The translations under genes were made by a program, and so were the position numbers. Positions 25,691 to 34,179 of a stretch of 64,000 bases of DNA are shown here, in pieces. The stretch is taken from positions 101,659 to 165,658 of the forward strand of contig NZ_CAHP01000001.1 in the NCBI RefSeq assembly GCF_000294655.1, written 5' to 3'. Position 1 is the first letter of the stretch. Each line of letters begins with the position of its first letter. The notes beneath the pieces are model-generated. The model was not told where the DNA came from. It made no database searches and saw only the letters and a program-made list of their open reading frames with translations. The DNA comes from Magnetospirillum molischianum DSM 120. GTDB lineage: Bacteria; Pseudomonadota; Alphaproteobacteria; Rhodospirillales; Magnetospirillaceae.

Positions 25691-26818
25691 ATGGCCAAGG
25701 TCTATGTCGTCACCGCCGATCAGGCGTTTGATCACTTCTTGTCTGCGTATGAGAGGAAGCCAGATCGTACCAGAGACGTTCATGTCTATCCCGATTACCA
25801 TGGGATGGGGGTGGATCGCGCTGGCGAAAGATTTAATGTTCGCATGGTCGAAGCCTCCAATTTTAATAGAATAACCGAGACTGGCGAGAAAGTTCCCGCA
25901 GTCGAACTGACGTGGGAGCCATTCCCGGCAAAACGCTATATCGCCAGGGTGACGTTGCGGGATGCTAAAGCCCTCTACGACCATCTCAAGCGTCAGCCGC
26001 CGGAACAGCCCGCTCTCTCGCCCGCCGTGCAAGCCGTCCTCGCCGAGGCCGCCCCCGTCAGCGACGGGGAACGGGCGGGATGGATCGAGATCGCGCGGGC
26101 GATCGAGGGCGACTGGCCTCCATCGAAGCTTCCAGCCCTGGTGGCCGAACTGAAGCGTATCCGGTCCGAACCGACCGACCGGCCCGCCTTCATTGCTTCA
26201 GCCGCCGGTCCCCTGGCCTCGTCGAAATTGCTGGATCGGTTGCCTCGGGCGGCTCTGCGGCGGATCGGCCTTTCGCTCGAGGACTATCCCGCGTCGCCGG
26301 TCGTGCTGCTGACGGCGGGGGTAGCCGTGCCGGAGGCGGTTGTGTTGGTCGAGAACCCGCGCGCGTTCGAGCGTGCGTTCGTGGCCACTCGCGATCTTCC
26401 GGTGGCTTGGATATCGACACACGGTCTCGTCGCCATGTCCGTCGTTCGCGCCCTTCAGGGCGTCTGGTATGGCGCGCCGGTCGATGGGACGCCGCCCCCT
26501 CTCGATGCCTTGCTTGGCGCTGAGCGACTGTTCTATTGGGGCGACCTTGACGCGGCCGGGCTGATGATCTTTGCCGAGGCGCGCAAGCGTCTGCCGCAGA
26601 TGAGCCTCAGTGCGCTCTATCGGCCGATGCTGGCCCTGCTGTCCGAGGGGGGAGGGCCCCCCTACGCGGCAGTGACGGACAAGGCCGGTCAGCGCCCTTG
26701 GACCTCCGACGATCCCGAGCTTCAGGCATTGCTCGACGCCTGCGCCTCCTCCTGCATCGATCAGGAATGGGTGTCGCCTCAGTCGATTCGGGATCTCTGC
26801 ACGCAAGGGTTTTGCTAG
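25691..26818 (+). CDS. jetD: Wadjet nuclease subunit JetD, DUF2220/Toprim-like
   Basis: Topoisomerase VI A-like nuclease that cleaves the DNA trapped by JetABC. The 375 residues end in a Toprim fold with the acidic triad E221 (VLVENPRAF), D285 and D287 (YWGDLDAAG), so catalysis looks intact. The first 100 or so residues match no DUF3322 pattern that I can see. Their coding DNA (25740-25920) is only about half G+C by eye, against roughly two thirds elsewhere in the operon, which suggests a replaced N-terminal domain. The gene ends just before a strong bidirectional terminator. Confidence 0.9.
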   Translation: MAKVYVVTADQAFDHFLSAYERKPDRTRDVHVYPDYHGMGVDRAGERFNVRMVEASNFNRITETGEKVPAVELTWEPFPAKRYIARVTLRDAKALYDHLKRQPPEQPALSPAVQAVLAEAAPVSDGERAGWIEIARAIEGDWPPSKLPALVAELKRIRSEPTDRPAFIASAAGPLASSKLLDRLPRAALRRIGLSLEDYPASPVVLLTAGVAVPEAVVLVENPRAFERAFVATRDLPVAWISTHGLVAMSVVRALQGVWYGAPVDGTPPPLDALLGAERLFYWGDLDAAGLMIFAEARKRLPQMSLSALYRPMLALLSEGGGPPYAAVTDKAGQRPWTSDDPELQALLDACASSCIDQEWVSPQSIRDLCTQGFC

Positions 26819-26828
26819 GCCCTAAGCA

Positions 26829-26856
26829 AAAGGCCCGGTCATGCAACCGGGCCTTT
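26829..26856. terminator. Bidirectional terminator between jetD and ilvE
   Basis: A perfect 11-bp stem, AAAGGCCCGGT paired with ACCGGGCCTTT, with a 6-nt loop, lies between two converging genes. The A and T ends of the stem give short U-runs in both directions. Confidence 0.85.
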
Positions 26857-26880
26857 GTCGTCATCGGATGCGGCGAAGGC

Positions 26881-27975
26881 TCAGGCGATCTTGCGGACCC
26901 AAATGTTTTCGTCGGCGATCTCGCCGCGCTGGATGCCGACCAGCTTTGCCTTGAGGGCTTCCGTCACGGGGCCGCTGCTACCGTCGCCGATGGTGAAGTC
27001 GCCACCAGTGCTCTTGATTTCGCCAATCGGCGAAATCACCGCCGCCGTACCGCAGGCGAACGCTTCGCGCAGTTTTCCGCTTGCCGCGTCGGCCCGCCAC
27101 TGATCGATGCCATAGCGCTCTTCGCGCACTTCGCGGCCTTCGCTGCGGGCGAGGGAGATCAGCGACGCCCGCGTGATACCGGGCAGGATGGTGCCGCTCA
27201 GGGGCGGGGTGACCAGCGACCCGTCTTCGAAGACGAAGAAGATATTCATGCCGCCCAGTTCCTCGACCCAGCGATGGTCTTTGGAATCGAGGAAGACAAC
27301 CTGATCGCAGCCATTCCGGCTTGCCTCGGCCTGGGCAATCAGGCTGGCGGCGTAATTGCCACCGCACTTCACTGCGCCGGTGCCGCCCGCCGCCGAGCGG
27401 GTGTAGTGCTCGGACAGCCAAACGCTGATCGCCTTCTTGCCGCCCTTGAAATAAGCGCCGACGGCGCTGGCGATGACGACGAAGAGATATTCGGAAGAGG
27501 GGCGGACGCCAAGAAAAGCTTCATTCGCGAACATGAAGGGGCGTAGGTACAGGCTGCCTTCACCGCCCGGAATCCAATCGGCGTCCACCTTCACCAACTG
27601 CTCGATCGCCTGAAGGAATGTCGAAACGGGTAGGACCGGCATCGCCAGACGCTCGGCCGATGCTTGGAATCGAAACGCGTTCTGCTCCGGTCGGAAGAGG
27701 GAGATGCCGCCATCCTTGGTGCGGTAGGCCTTGAGTCCCTCGAAAATCTCCTGAGCGTAATGCAGGACGGCGTTGGCCGGGTCGAGCGTCAGCGCCTCGC
27801 GAGGGCGCACCTGGGCATCGTGCCACCCGCGCCCCTCGGTCCACCGGATGGTCACCATGTGATCGGTAAATACACGGCCAAAACCGGGATTTTTGAGCAT
27901 GGCGGTTCGCACGTCGACGGCAACCGGCTCAGGATGGGGGTGATGGAGAAAGGGAAGATCCTGTTCAGCGTTCAT
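26881..27975 (-). CDS. ilvE: Branched-chain amino acid aminotransferase
   Basis: PLP enzyme that transfers the amino group for the last step of leucine, isoleucine and valine synthesis. From the ATG at 27975 the product has 364 residues and belongs to the longer class II BCAT group. It shows LHYAQEIFEGLKAYR, LYLRPFMFA, the PLP-lysine stretch AVKCGGNYAAS, EELGGMNIFFV and ACGTAAVISPIG. The frame extends 33 nt further upstream, but the family starts near MNAEQDLPF. It converges on jetD with a shared terminator. Confidence 0.93.
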   Translation of the reverse strand: MNAEQDLPFLHHPHPEPVAVDVRTAMLKNPGFGRVFTDHMVTIRWTEGRGWHDAQVRPREALTLDPANAVLHYAQEIFEGLKAYRTKDGGISLFRPEQNAFRFQASAERLAMPVLPVSTFLQAIEQLVKVDADWIPGGEGSLYLRPFMFANEAFLGVRPSSEYLFVVIASAVGAYFKGGKKAISVWLSEHYTRSAAGGTGAVKCGGNYAASLIAQAEASRNGCDQVVFLDSKDHRWVEELGGMNIFFVFEDGSLVTPPLSGTILPGITRASLISLARSEGREVREERYGIDQWRADAASGKLREAFACGTAAVISPIGEIKSTGGDFTIGDGSSGPVTEALKAKLVGIQRGEIADENIWVRKIA

Positions 27976-28284
27976 CGATACCGTTCCTTGTCTTCTCGCC
28001 GGCCTCATGTCGGGTCAACGCATACAGATTGCAGGGATTCGCGACATCTTCAGTGATCGCGGTGGTTCCCGTGTGTAATTTTATGACCGCCCAAGCGCTA
28101 TTTTCCGAAAGAGTGTTCCGGGGACGCGTTGGAAAAGGTGGGCAGGGTCACACTGGTTGTGCAGGCTACGCGGCCCTGGCTCGCGGTTCAAGGTCTGGCG
28201 TGTGTTCTGGCCTCCGAAGGCGAAAAACCGCGTCTGGCGCAGGCTGTCTTGGCCGCATATCGTTCTCAACACAAGCTTGGCTCC
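27976..28284. other. Divergent intergenic region, ilvE / acyltransferase-like gene
   Basis: About 310 nt between divergent genes. The frame of the right-hand gene is open back to a TTG at 28129, so its 5' part may be coding. I looked for a tRNA around 28150-28260, where GGTTCAAGG resembles a T-loop, but found no acceptor stem. No clear promoter or repeat. Confidence 0.4.
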
Positions 28285-29037
28285 ATGCTATATGAGTATG
28301 CTGCCGCTATCTGGGAGAGCCATCCGATAATGGAAATTCCTGCCCGCTATTGCGCCGAGCGAGTCGATCCCGCTGATTTTCCCGGCTGGCTCGGCTGGTC
28401 TCTGGAGTTCTTCAGCGGCCCAGCCCTGCAAAATCCACATGTCGATGTGACGTTCCAGTTGGATGTCACTCAGGCTTGGGCGCGTTACCAGAGGTTGTCG
28501 CGGCAAGACCCGCCCCCACCGTCGTTTTTTTCGTTTCTCGTGTGGAATTTGGCGCAGACTCTGGCGCGTCACCCGTCGTTCAACCTGCGTCGGATTGATG
28601 ACGATTGGTATTTGCTGCGCAATCCCCCGATCTTCATTCCTGTCGCGGTTGGTGGCGATGCCCGGTTCCAGTCGCTGGTGCTGGATGACGCCTATCGGCA
28701 GGACCTCGCAACCTTTTCCGCCTGTTATCGCGACCGTCTCGCGCAGGCCCGTTCACCTGGGGGTGGGCCTTCCGCTGCCAGCGACACTTTCGTCTATGCG
28801 CATTTCATGGGGAATCTGCCCAATCTGCGCTTTACTGGTTTGACCCTCCATTGGCGGCCGGACCAAATGGTCGGGCAGAGCTTTTTTTATTTTGGGCAAC
28901 GCTACACCGACGGAGATCGGATGTTGATCCCGATGTCGGTTCGCCTCCACCATTCCTGTACCGATGCGGTTGTCTTGGACCAGTTAATTGAAGATTTCAA
29001 ACGGCAGTTCGCCGAAGACGGTTCGGCATCTTATTGA
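28285..29037 (+). CDS. CAT/E2-like acyltransferase fold protein
   Basis: Probable CoA-dependent acyltransferase related to chloramphenicol acetyltransferase and the catalytic domain of 2-oxoacid dehydrogenase E2. The C-terminal HHSCTDAVVLDQ carries the HxxxD catalytic pattern, and LRFTGLTLHWRP and YTDGDRMLIPMSVRLHH precede it as in CAT. No lipoyl or E1-binding domain is present, so it is not an E2 itself. The start is unclear: an ATG at 28285 gives 250 residues, an ATG at 28330 fits the CAT N-terminus best, and a TTG at 28129 is possible. The substrate is unknown and it has no operon partner. Confidence 0.6.
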   Translation: MLYEYAAAIWESHPIMEIPARYCAERVDPADFPGWLGWSLEFFSGPALQNPHVDVTFQLDVTQAWARYQRLSRQDPPPPSFFSFLVWNLAQTLARHPSFNLRRIDDDWYLLRNPPIFIPVAVGGDARFQSLVLDDAYRQDLATFSACYRDRLAQARSPGGGPSAASDTFVYAHFMGNLPNLRFTGLTLHWRPDQMVGQSFFYFGQRYTDGDRMLIPMSVRLHHSCTDAVVLDQLIEDFKRQFAEDGSASY

Positions 29038-29063
29038 TTTAATCCAGGCGCTATCCTTGCAGC

Positions 29064-29729
29064 CTAGCCGCGATAACCGAAAATCGCCGAGCCGACCCGG
29101 ACATGGGTGGCACCACAGGCGACGGCGACAGGGAAATCCTCGCTCATCCCCATGCTGCGAACCGGCAGGCCGTTACGGGCGGCCAATTCAGCCAGCCGCA
29201 GGAAATGCGGGGTCGGGTCTTCGCCTGCCGGTGGGATGCACATCAGTCCGCACGGCTCCAGCCGGTATTCGTCACGACACAACGCAATCAGGGTATCGGC
29301 CTGATCGGGATCGACTCCGGCTTTTTGCTGCTCGCGGCCGATATTGACCTGAATCAGGATGTCGGGGCGGCGTCCGGCCCGGTCGATCTCGTCGGCGAGG
29401 ACGCGGGCCAGCTTGGGGCGGTCGAGGGTTTCGATGACATCGAACAGGGCGATCGCCTCGCGAACCTTGTTGGTTTGGAGCGGTCCGATCAGATGCAGGC
29501 GCAGATCGGGGTGGCGCTCTTTCAATTCGGGATATTTGGCTCTGGCCTCCTGGACCCTGTTTTCGCCGAATAGTCTTTGACCGGCGGCCAGGGCGGCGAC
29601 GACGGCTTCGGTGGGGTGGGTCTTGGCGACGGCGACCAGGGCGACCGAACCGGAAGCGCGCTGGGCGGCGGCTTCGGCGGCGGCGATGCGGGAACGGATG
29701 GCGGCAAGGCCGGCGGCGATTTCGGACAA
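29064..29729 (-). CDS. yggS: YggS-family PLP homeostasis protein
   Basis: PLP-binding protein without known enzymatic activity that balances vitamin B6 and amino acids in the cytoplasm. The PLP lysine lies in VAVAKTHP. GENRVQEARAKY, LHLIGPLQTNK, LIQVNIGREQQKAG, MGMSEDF and VRVGSAIFG follow, all as in the family. The frame is open to an ATG at 29804, but the family N-terminus (SEIAAGLAAIRSRI) points to the TTG at 29729, giving 221 residues. That leaves room for a divergent promoter shared with the ThiE-like gene. Confidence 0.9.
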   Translation of the reverse strand: MSEIAAGLAAIRSRIAAAEAAAQRASGSVALVAVAKTHPTEAVVAALAAGQRLFGENRVQEARAKYPELKERHPDLRLHLIGPLQTNKVREAIALFDVIETLDRPKLARVLADEIDRAGRRPDILIQVNIGREQQKAGVDPDQADTLIALCRDEYRLEPCGLMCIPPAGEDPTPHFLRLAELAARNGLPVRSMGMSEDFPVAVACGATHVRVGSAIFGYRG

Positions 29730-29791
29730 GGTAGGGGAACCCTTTTCAAGTCGGTCGGGCGCGGATAGCCCAACCGGATTATAATCAGCGG

Positions 29792-30460
29792 ATGACCCTA
29801 GCAAACCCCTCCCGTCGTCTCAATTCAACCGTCTGCGGTCTTTCGGCCTGGGCCGGGCCGCCGCTTATCCTGGTTACGGACGATGTGCGGCTGCCCGATC
29901 CGCTGGCCGCCGCCGCAGCCCTGCCGTCCGGCAGTGGAGTGTTATTGCGCCATTACGGTGATCCGGCCCGCGCCGCTCGTGCCGCCGCCCTGGCGGCCCT
30001 GTGCCGACGGCGGCGATTGGTGCTGCTGGTCGCTGGAGATTGGCGGCTGGCCGCCCGGCTGGGAGCCGCCGGGCTGCATCTCCCCGAAGGGATTGCCCGT
30101 CATGGCGTGCTGGCTCCGGCGCTGGGGTGGCTCCGTCGCCGCCATGCTTTGCTGACCGTCGCGGCTCATTCGCCGCTGGCGCTGGGGCGGGCGGCTGCGC
30201 TGGGGGCCGATGCCGCCTTGGTCTCGCCTGTTTTTCCCAGTCGCAGTCATCCCGGAGCGCCGGTGGTGGGGCCGCTGCGCCTGGGGGGGTGGCGTCGTCG
30301 CGCCCGGTTGCCTCTGATCGCTCTGGGTGGGGTGTCGGCGGCGACAGCGCGGCGTCTGCCTCGTGGCTCTGTGTGCGGGCTGGCGGCGATTGAGGGTTTA
30401 TCAGGAGTTTCACGAAGCGGACAGGGTGAGCGGGATGTGTTAACATTAGGAATTGATTGA
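29792..30460 (+). CDS. ThiE/TenI-like protein
   Basis: A TIM-barrel protein of the thiamine phosphate synthase/TenI superfamily, 222 residues. I see GLHLPEG, then TVAAHSPLALGRAAALGADAALVSPVFPS (residues about 126-154), then LPLIALGGVSA. The pyrophosphate-binding TK motif of true ThiE after the PVFPS strand is missing, replaced by RSHPGAP. The histidine in AAHSP is where the TenI tautomerase has its catalytic residue. It may therefore not be a thiamine phosphate synthase. The product is very rich in Arg and Ala. Its end overlaps the open frame that leads into the Spy-like gene. Confidence 0.7.
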   Translation: MTLANPSRRLNSTVCGLSAWAGPPLILVTDDVRLPDPLAAAAALPSGSGVLLRHYGDPARAARAAALAALCRRRRLVLLVAGDWRLAARLGAAGLHLPEGIARHGVLAPALGWLRRRHALLTVAAHSPLALGRAAALGADAALVSPVFPSRSHPGAPVVGPLRLGGWRRRARLPLIALGGVSAATARRLPRGSVCGLAAIEGLSGVSRSGQGERDVLTLGID

Positions 30461-30474
30461 TTAAGGAGGTCGTC

Positions 30475-30936
30475 ATGTATCTTGATCGACTCGCCGTCGC
30501 CGCCTCTGTGTCCGCTCTGGCTGTTCTGCTCTGTCTTCCCACCGCCGTCTCGGCTCAGGGCATGGGGCAGGGGAGCGGCGGGCCAGGAATGGGCATGGGA
30601 ATGGGAATGGGGCCGGGGCGGATGTTGCCCGATCCGGCCATGCTGCCGGGTCTTAAAGCCAAGCTGGGCATCACGGCAGCTCAGGAACCGCAATGGACCG
30701 TCTATGCCGATGGCGTTTCCAGCGCTGACGAAATGCGCCGTCAGATGCAGAAGGGCGCTCGTGAGATGGCTCCCGCAGAGCGGATGGAGACCCGTCCCGA
30801 CCGTCAGGCCGCCGGAGCCCAGGTGCATGAAGGCCTGAATCAGCGGCGGGACGATTTGGCTCGGGTGCTGACGCCCGAACAGCGGGCGATCCTCGACCGC
30901 GAAGCTCCGCCACTGCCGCCGCCGCCGAAGCGGTAA
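30475..30936 (+). CDS. Periplasmic Spy/CpxP-like protein with LTxxQ motifs
   Basis: Probable periplasmic chaperone or stress protein. The ATG at 30475 has a near-perfect AAGGAGG at 30463-30469 and gives 153 residues. A Sec signal peptide ends AVSAQG. A Gly/Met repeat (GMGMGMGMGPG, about residues 37-47) follows. The helical core contains two LTxxQ-like motifs, ITAAQEPQW and LTPEQRAIL, which define the Spy/CpxP family. The C-terminus is a proline run. Methionine repeats of this kind can bind copper, but nothing nearby supports that role. Confidence 0.7.
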   Translation: MYLDRLAVAASVSALAVLLCLPTAVSAQGMGQGSGGPGMGMGMGMGPGRMLPDPAMLPGLKAKLGITAAQEPQWTVYADGVSSADEMRRQMQKGAREMAPAERMETRPDRQAAGAQVHEGLNQRRDDLARVLTPEQRAILDREAPPLPPPPKR

Positions 30937-31027
30937 TGGCTTGGCCTCATTTCTATGTTGACGTGGGGCCAACCCGCACATATAAACGCGCCTTCGAATT
31001 TGCAACCGAGCTGCAAGGTTTTCATCC

Positions 31028-31300
31028 ATGGCCCATCATCCTTCGGCTAAGAAGCGCATCCGTCAGACCGCCCGTCGTACCGAGGTCAATGGCGCTCGCG
31101 TCAGCCGTATCCGCAGCTTCGTCAAGAAGGTGGAACTCGCCATCTCGGCGGGCGATTCCGACGCGGCCCTGGCCGCTCTGCGTGCCGCCGAACCCCAGTT
31201 GATGAAGGGCGTCCAGGCCGGCGTGGTTCAGAAGAACACCGCGTCGCGCAAGGTCTCGCGCCTTTCCGCCCGTGTCCGCGACATGAAGCCGCAGGCTTAA
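31028..31300 (+). CDS. rpsT: 30S ribosomal protein S20
   Basis: Primary 16S rRNA-binding protein of the small subunit. The 90 residues start [13 protein letters not shown] and continue with [14 protein letters not shown] near the C-terminus, full length for the family. It is monocistronic, with a strong terminator downstream at 31333-31368. The dnaA gene follows on the same strand, an arrangement common in alphaproteobacteria. Confidence 0.98.
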   Translation: MAHHPSAKKRIRQTARRTEVNGARVSRIRSFVKKVELAISAGDSDAALAALRAAEPQLMKGVQAGVVQKNTASRKVSRLSARVRDMKPQA

Positions 31301-31794
31301 GTCGTTTTTACGGGTTGATTTTTTCTGACGTTAAGGGCCGCGCCCATCGGGCGCGGCCCTTGGTTTTGGGTGAGCGGATGGGGCGATTTAGCCTTTATTA
31401 AACCGCAGATCACCCAACCCCTTGGCCTGTCAGCGAGTCCTGGAATGCAAGCGAAAAATTTTCGTCGTTCGTGTTCCGATCTTGTTGCGAGTCTTCGGTC
31501 GTATGGATAGTCTGGCAAAGCTCGTCGGGCGATCCAAAGAGTTCCTCGAGTCTTCAAGCTAAATCACATCGATAGTCATCTTCATTGCGTCGGTTCTGTG
31601 CGTTGCAGAACATAGATCGCATTTTAGATATTTTATGATAACCATCGGTGGCACCGTTTACTGACTTGGTAAATTGGGAGCAAGATTCTGAGGCGTGTCA
31701 GTATTGTCGAGATCTCTGCCCTAGGGTGGACGACAGCCCGGCGTGAAGCTGCGGTCGCAACGATCCGGTTAGTGACAAAAAGGTATCCCGCACC
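31301..31794. other. rpsT-dnaA intergenic region
   Basis: About 490 nt. It begins with the rpsT terminator and then becomes A+T-rich around 31380-31400 and 31540-31640. The dnaA promoter should be here, but I could not fix its -35 and -10 boxes. I see no cluster of TTATCCACA-type boxes, so it is not a convincing origin, and no small gene. Confidence 0.45.
31333..31368 (+). terminator. rpsT terminator
   Basis: A 13-bp perfect G+C-rich stem, AAGGGCCGCGCCC with its complement, has a 3-nt loop. It is followed by TTGGTTTTGGG, a broken T-run. Confidence 0.8.
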
Positions 31795-33321
31795 ATGAAT
31801 CCGGATTTCCGGAAGGACGGCACCAATGGTGCCGAAGGCGCGGAAGCTGTCGGGCGGACGGCAGGGATTCGGGGATCGGCAATGGCGAAGTCTGAGTGGG
31901 ATCGGGTGAAGACCAGGTTGCGGGACGAGGTGGGTGATTCCGCCTATCGGTCCTGGCTGCGGCCCATCACCGTGCATGGAATCAGCGACGGAGCCGTTCG
32001 GTTGGCGCTGCCGACGCGGTTTTTGCGCGATTGGGTTTCGACCCATTACGGCGAGCGTATCCGTGCCGTGTGGGGGGCCGAAAATCCGGCGATCCGCAAT
32101 GTCGAGATCGTGGTCGAGACCGCCCGTGCCGCCGCCGTGCCGAGCCAGCCTGTCGCTCCGGCGGTCGAGGCCGATCCCGAACCCCCGTCCGAGGCTCCCG
32201 CCCTGGTGGCGCAGACCGTCGCCGCGGCACAGCCCGCGCCGGTGCCAACGGCCGCCCAGATGGCTGAGTCCGGTGCCGCCAATGCCGAACTGGACGAACT
32301 GGGGGCGCTGCTCGATCCCCGCTTCACCTTCAAGAATCTCGTCGTCGGCAAGCCGAACGAATTCGCCTGGGCCGCGGCCCGCCGTGTGGCCGAGGCCGAT
32401 AGCGTCTCGTTCAATCCGCTGTTCCTGTATGGTGGCGTCGGGTTGGGTAAGACCCACTTGATGCATGCGATCGCCCATCATATCCGTGAGCGCAATCCGC
32501 ACCGTTCCGTGCTGTACCTCTCTGCCGAGAAGTTCATGTACCGCTTCATCCGGGCGCTGCGGCACCAGGACACGATGTCGTTCAAGGAACAGTTCCGCTC
32601 GGTTGACGTGCTGATGATCGACGACGTTCAGTTCATTGCCGGCAAGGACACGACCCAGGAAGAATTCTTCCATACCTTCAACGCCCTGGTCGATCAGGGG
32701 CGCCAGATCGTGATTTCGGCCGATAAGTCGCCGTCCGACCTGGAAGGGATCGAGGAACGGCTGCGCTCGCGCATGGCCTGCGGTTTGGTCGCCGACATCC
32801 ATGCCACCACTTACGAGCTGCGCCTGGGCATCCTTCAGTCGAAGGCCGAGCAGATGGGTGTGCTGGTCCCGCAAAAAGTGATGGAATTCCTGGCGCATAA
32901 GATTTGCTCCAACGTCCGCGAATTGGAAGGCGCGCTGAACCGCGTCGTCGCCCATTCGCAGTTGGTTGGCCGCGCCATCACCCTGGAATCGACCCAGGAA
33001 GTTCTGCACGATTTGCTGCGCGCCTCGGACCGACGGATCACTATTGAAGAGATCCAGAAGAAGGTCGCCGAGCATTTCAACATCAAGCTGGCCGAAATGT
33101 CCTCGGCGCGGCGCTCGCGTCAGGTTGCCCGTCCCCGTCAGGTGGCAATGTATCTGGCCAAGCAGTTGACCAGCCGCTCGCTACCCGAGATCGGACGCAA
33201 GTTCGGCGGTCGCGACCATACCACCGTGATGCACGCCGTGAAGAAGGTCGAGGAGCTGAAGGAAGCCGATCACAGTTTCGCCGAGGATGTCGAACTGCTG
33301 CGTCGGATGCTCCAGGGCTGA
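31795..33321 (+). CDS. dnaA: Chromosomal replication initiator DnaA
   Basis: AAA+ ATPase that opens the replication origin. The 508 residues hold domain I ([15 protein letters not shown], from about 33), an Ala/Pro-rich linker (about 105-160), domain III with Walker [10 protein letters not shown] and Walker [10 protein letters not shown], and the domain IV signature [20 protein letters not shown]. All motifs are intact. The ATG at 31795 adds 29 residues before domain I. An internal ATG at 31882, with GGGGA upstream, would start directly at MAKSEWD and is a fair alternative. Confidence 0.98.
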   Translation: MNPDFRKDGTNGAEGAEAVGRTAGIRGSAMAKSEWDRVKTRLRDEVGDSAYRSWLRPITVHGISDGAVRLALPTRFLRDWVSTHYGERIRAVWGAENPAIRNVEIVVETARAAAVPSQPVAPAVEADPEPPSEAPALVAQTVAAAQPAPVPTAAQMAESGAANAELDELGALLDPRFTFKNLVVGKPNEFAWAAARRVAEADSVSFNPLFLYGGVGLGKTHLMHAIAHHIRERNPHRSVLYLSAEKFMYRFIRALRHQDTMSFKEQFRSVDVLMIDDVQFIAGKDTTQEEFFHTFNALVDQGRQIVISADKSPSDLEGIEERLRSRMACGLVADIHATTYELRLGILQSKAEQMGVLVPQKVMEFLAHKICSNVRELEGALNRVVAHSQLVGRAITLESTQEVLHDLLRASDRRITIEEIQKKVAEHFNIKLAEMSSARRSRQVARPRQVAMYLAKQLTSRSLPEIGRKFGGRDHTTVMHAVKKVEELKEADHSFAEDVELLRRMLQG

Positions 33322-33402
33322 TTTGGGTGACATCCGGCTTGTTCAGCCGCCTCGTTTCGGGTCACACTGGCGGAGACGAAGCCAAATGCCGGGTCCGATC
33401 CG

Positions 33403-34179
33403 ATGAATGCCTGTCCCCTTGAATTCATTTCTCTTGCGCAGCGACTGGCCGATGCCGCTCGTCCGGTGGTGCGGACCTACTTCCGCACCCCGATCGCCGT
33501 TGACACCAAGGCCGATGACAGCCCCGTCACCATCGCCGACCGCGAGGTCGAGGCGGCGATGCGGGCTATTCTCGATGTTGAGTATCCCGGTCATGGCATC
33601 CTGGGTGAGGAACAAGGGCAGCGCGATTGTGACGCCGAATGGGTGTGGGTGCTTGATCCCATCGATGGCACGGCTGCTTTCATCACCGGCAAGCCCAGTT
33701 TCGGCACCCTGATCGCGCTGGCCCACCGTGGCCGCCCGGTGCTGGGGATCATCGATCAGGCTTTCACCGACGAGCGCTGGCTCGGTGTGGCTGGGCAGCC
33801 GACCACTCTTAACGGTCAGCCGGTCTCGGTGCGGGCCTGTCCCGATCTGGCTCATGCCCGCGCCTTTACCACCGCGCCCGAACTGTTCGATGACGCTACT
33901 CGACCGGGCTGGGACCGCATCGCGGCACGGGTGCGCGGCGTCCGGTATGGTTGCGATTGTTACGCCTACGCCTTGGTGGCGACTGGTTTTGTCGATCTGG
34001 TGGTCGAAGCCGGGTTGAAGCCCTATGACTATTCGGCCCTGGTTCCGGTGGTCGAAGGAGCGGGTGGTCTGATGACCGATTGGCAGGGCCAGCCGCTGAC
34101 GATCTGGTCCGAAGGGCGGGTCGTTGCCGCTGGCGATGCCCGTTCCCATGCCGAGGCGCTGGCGGTTCTGGCCGGATGA
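33403..34179 (+). CDS. hisN: Histidinol-phosphatase, inositol monophosphatase family
   Basis: Mg-dependent phosphatase of the IMPase fold that most likely removes phosphate from histidinol phosphate. The 258 residues contain DSPVTIADREVE, GILGEEQG, DPIDGTAAF and the C-terminal PYDYSALVPVVEGAGG, the metal-binding set. The PYDYSALVP segment is typical of HisN rather than of SuhB, which is why I favour histidine synthesis. It could also act on other sugar phosphates. Its stop overlaps the nth start (ATGA). Confidence 0.85.
   Translation: MNACPLEFISLAQRLADAARPVVRTYFRTPIAVDTKADDSPVTIADREVEAAMRAILDVEYPGHGILGEEQGQRDCDAEWVWVLDPIDGTAAFITGKPSFGTLIALAHRGRPVLGIIDQAFTDERWLGVAGQPTTLNGQPVSVRACPDLAHARAFTTAPELFDDATRPGWDRIAARVRGVRYGCDCYAYALVATGFVDLVVEAGLKPYDYSALVPVVEGAGGLMTDWQGQPLTIWSEGRVVAAGDARSHAEALAVLAG

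Noticed and set aside
19693-26880. Wadjet operon as part of a mobile island
   Set aside because: No integrase, transposase, tRNA target or flanking direct repeat visible; apart from the start of jetD, base composition matches the neighbours.
28150-28260. Possible tRNA (GGTTCAAGG resembles a T-loop)
   Set aside because: No matching acceptor or anticodon stem could be drawn.
30580-30620. Tandem repeat in the Spy-like gene (ATGGGA units)
   Set aside because: Short in-frame Gly-Met codon repeat inside a coding region, not a mobile or structural repeat.
31301-31794. Replication origin next to dnaA
   Set aside because: No cluster of DnaA boxes; in many alphaproteobacteria oriC is not at dnaA.
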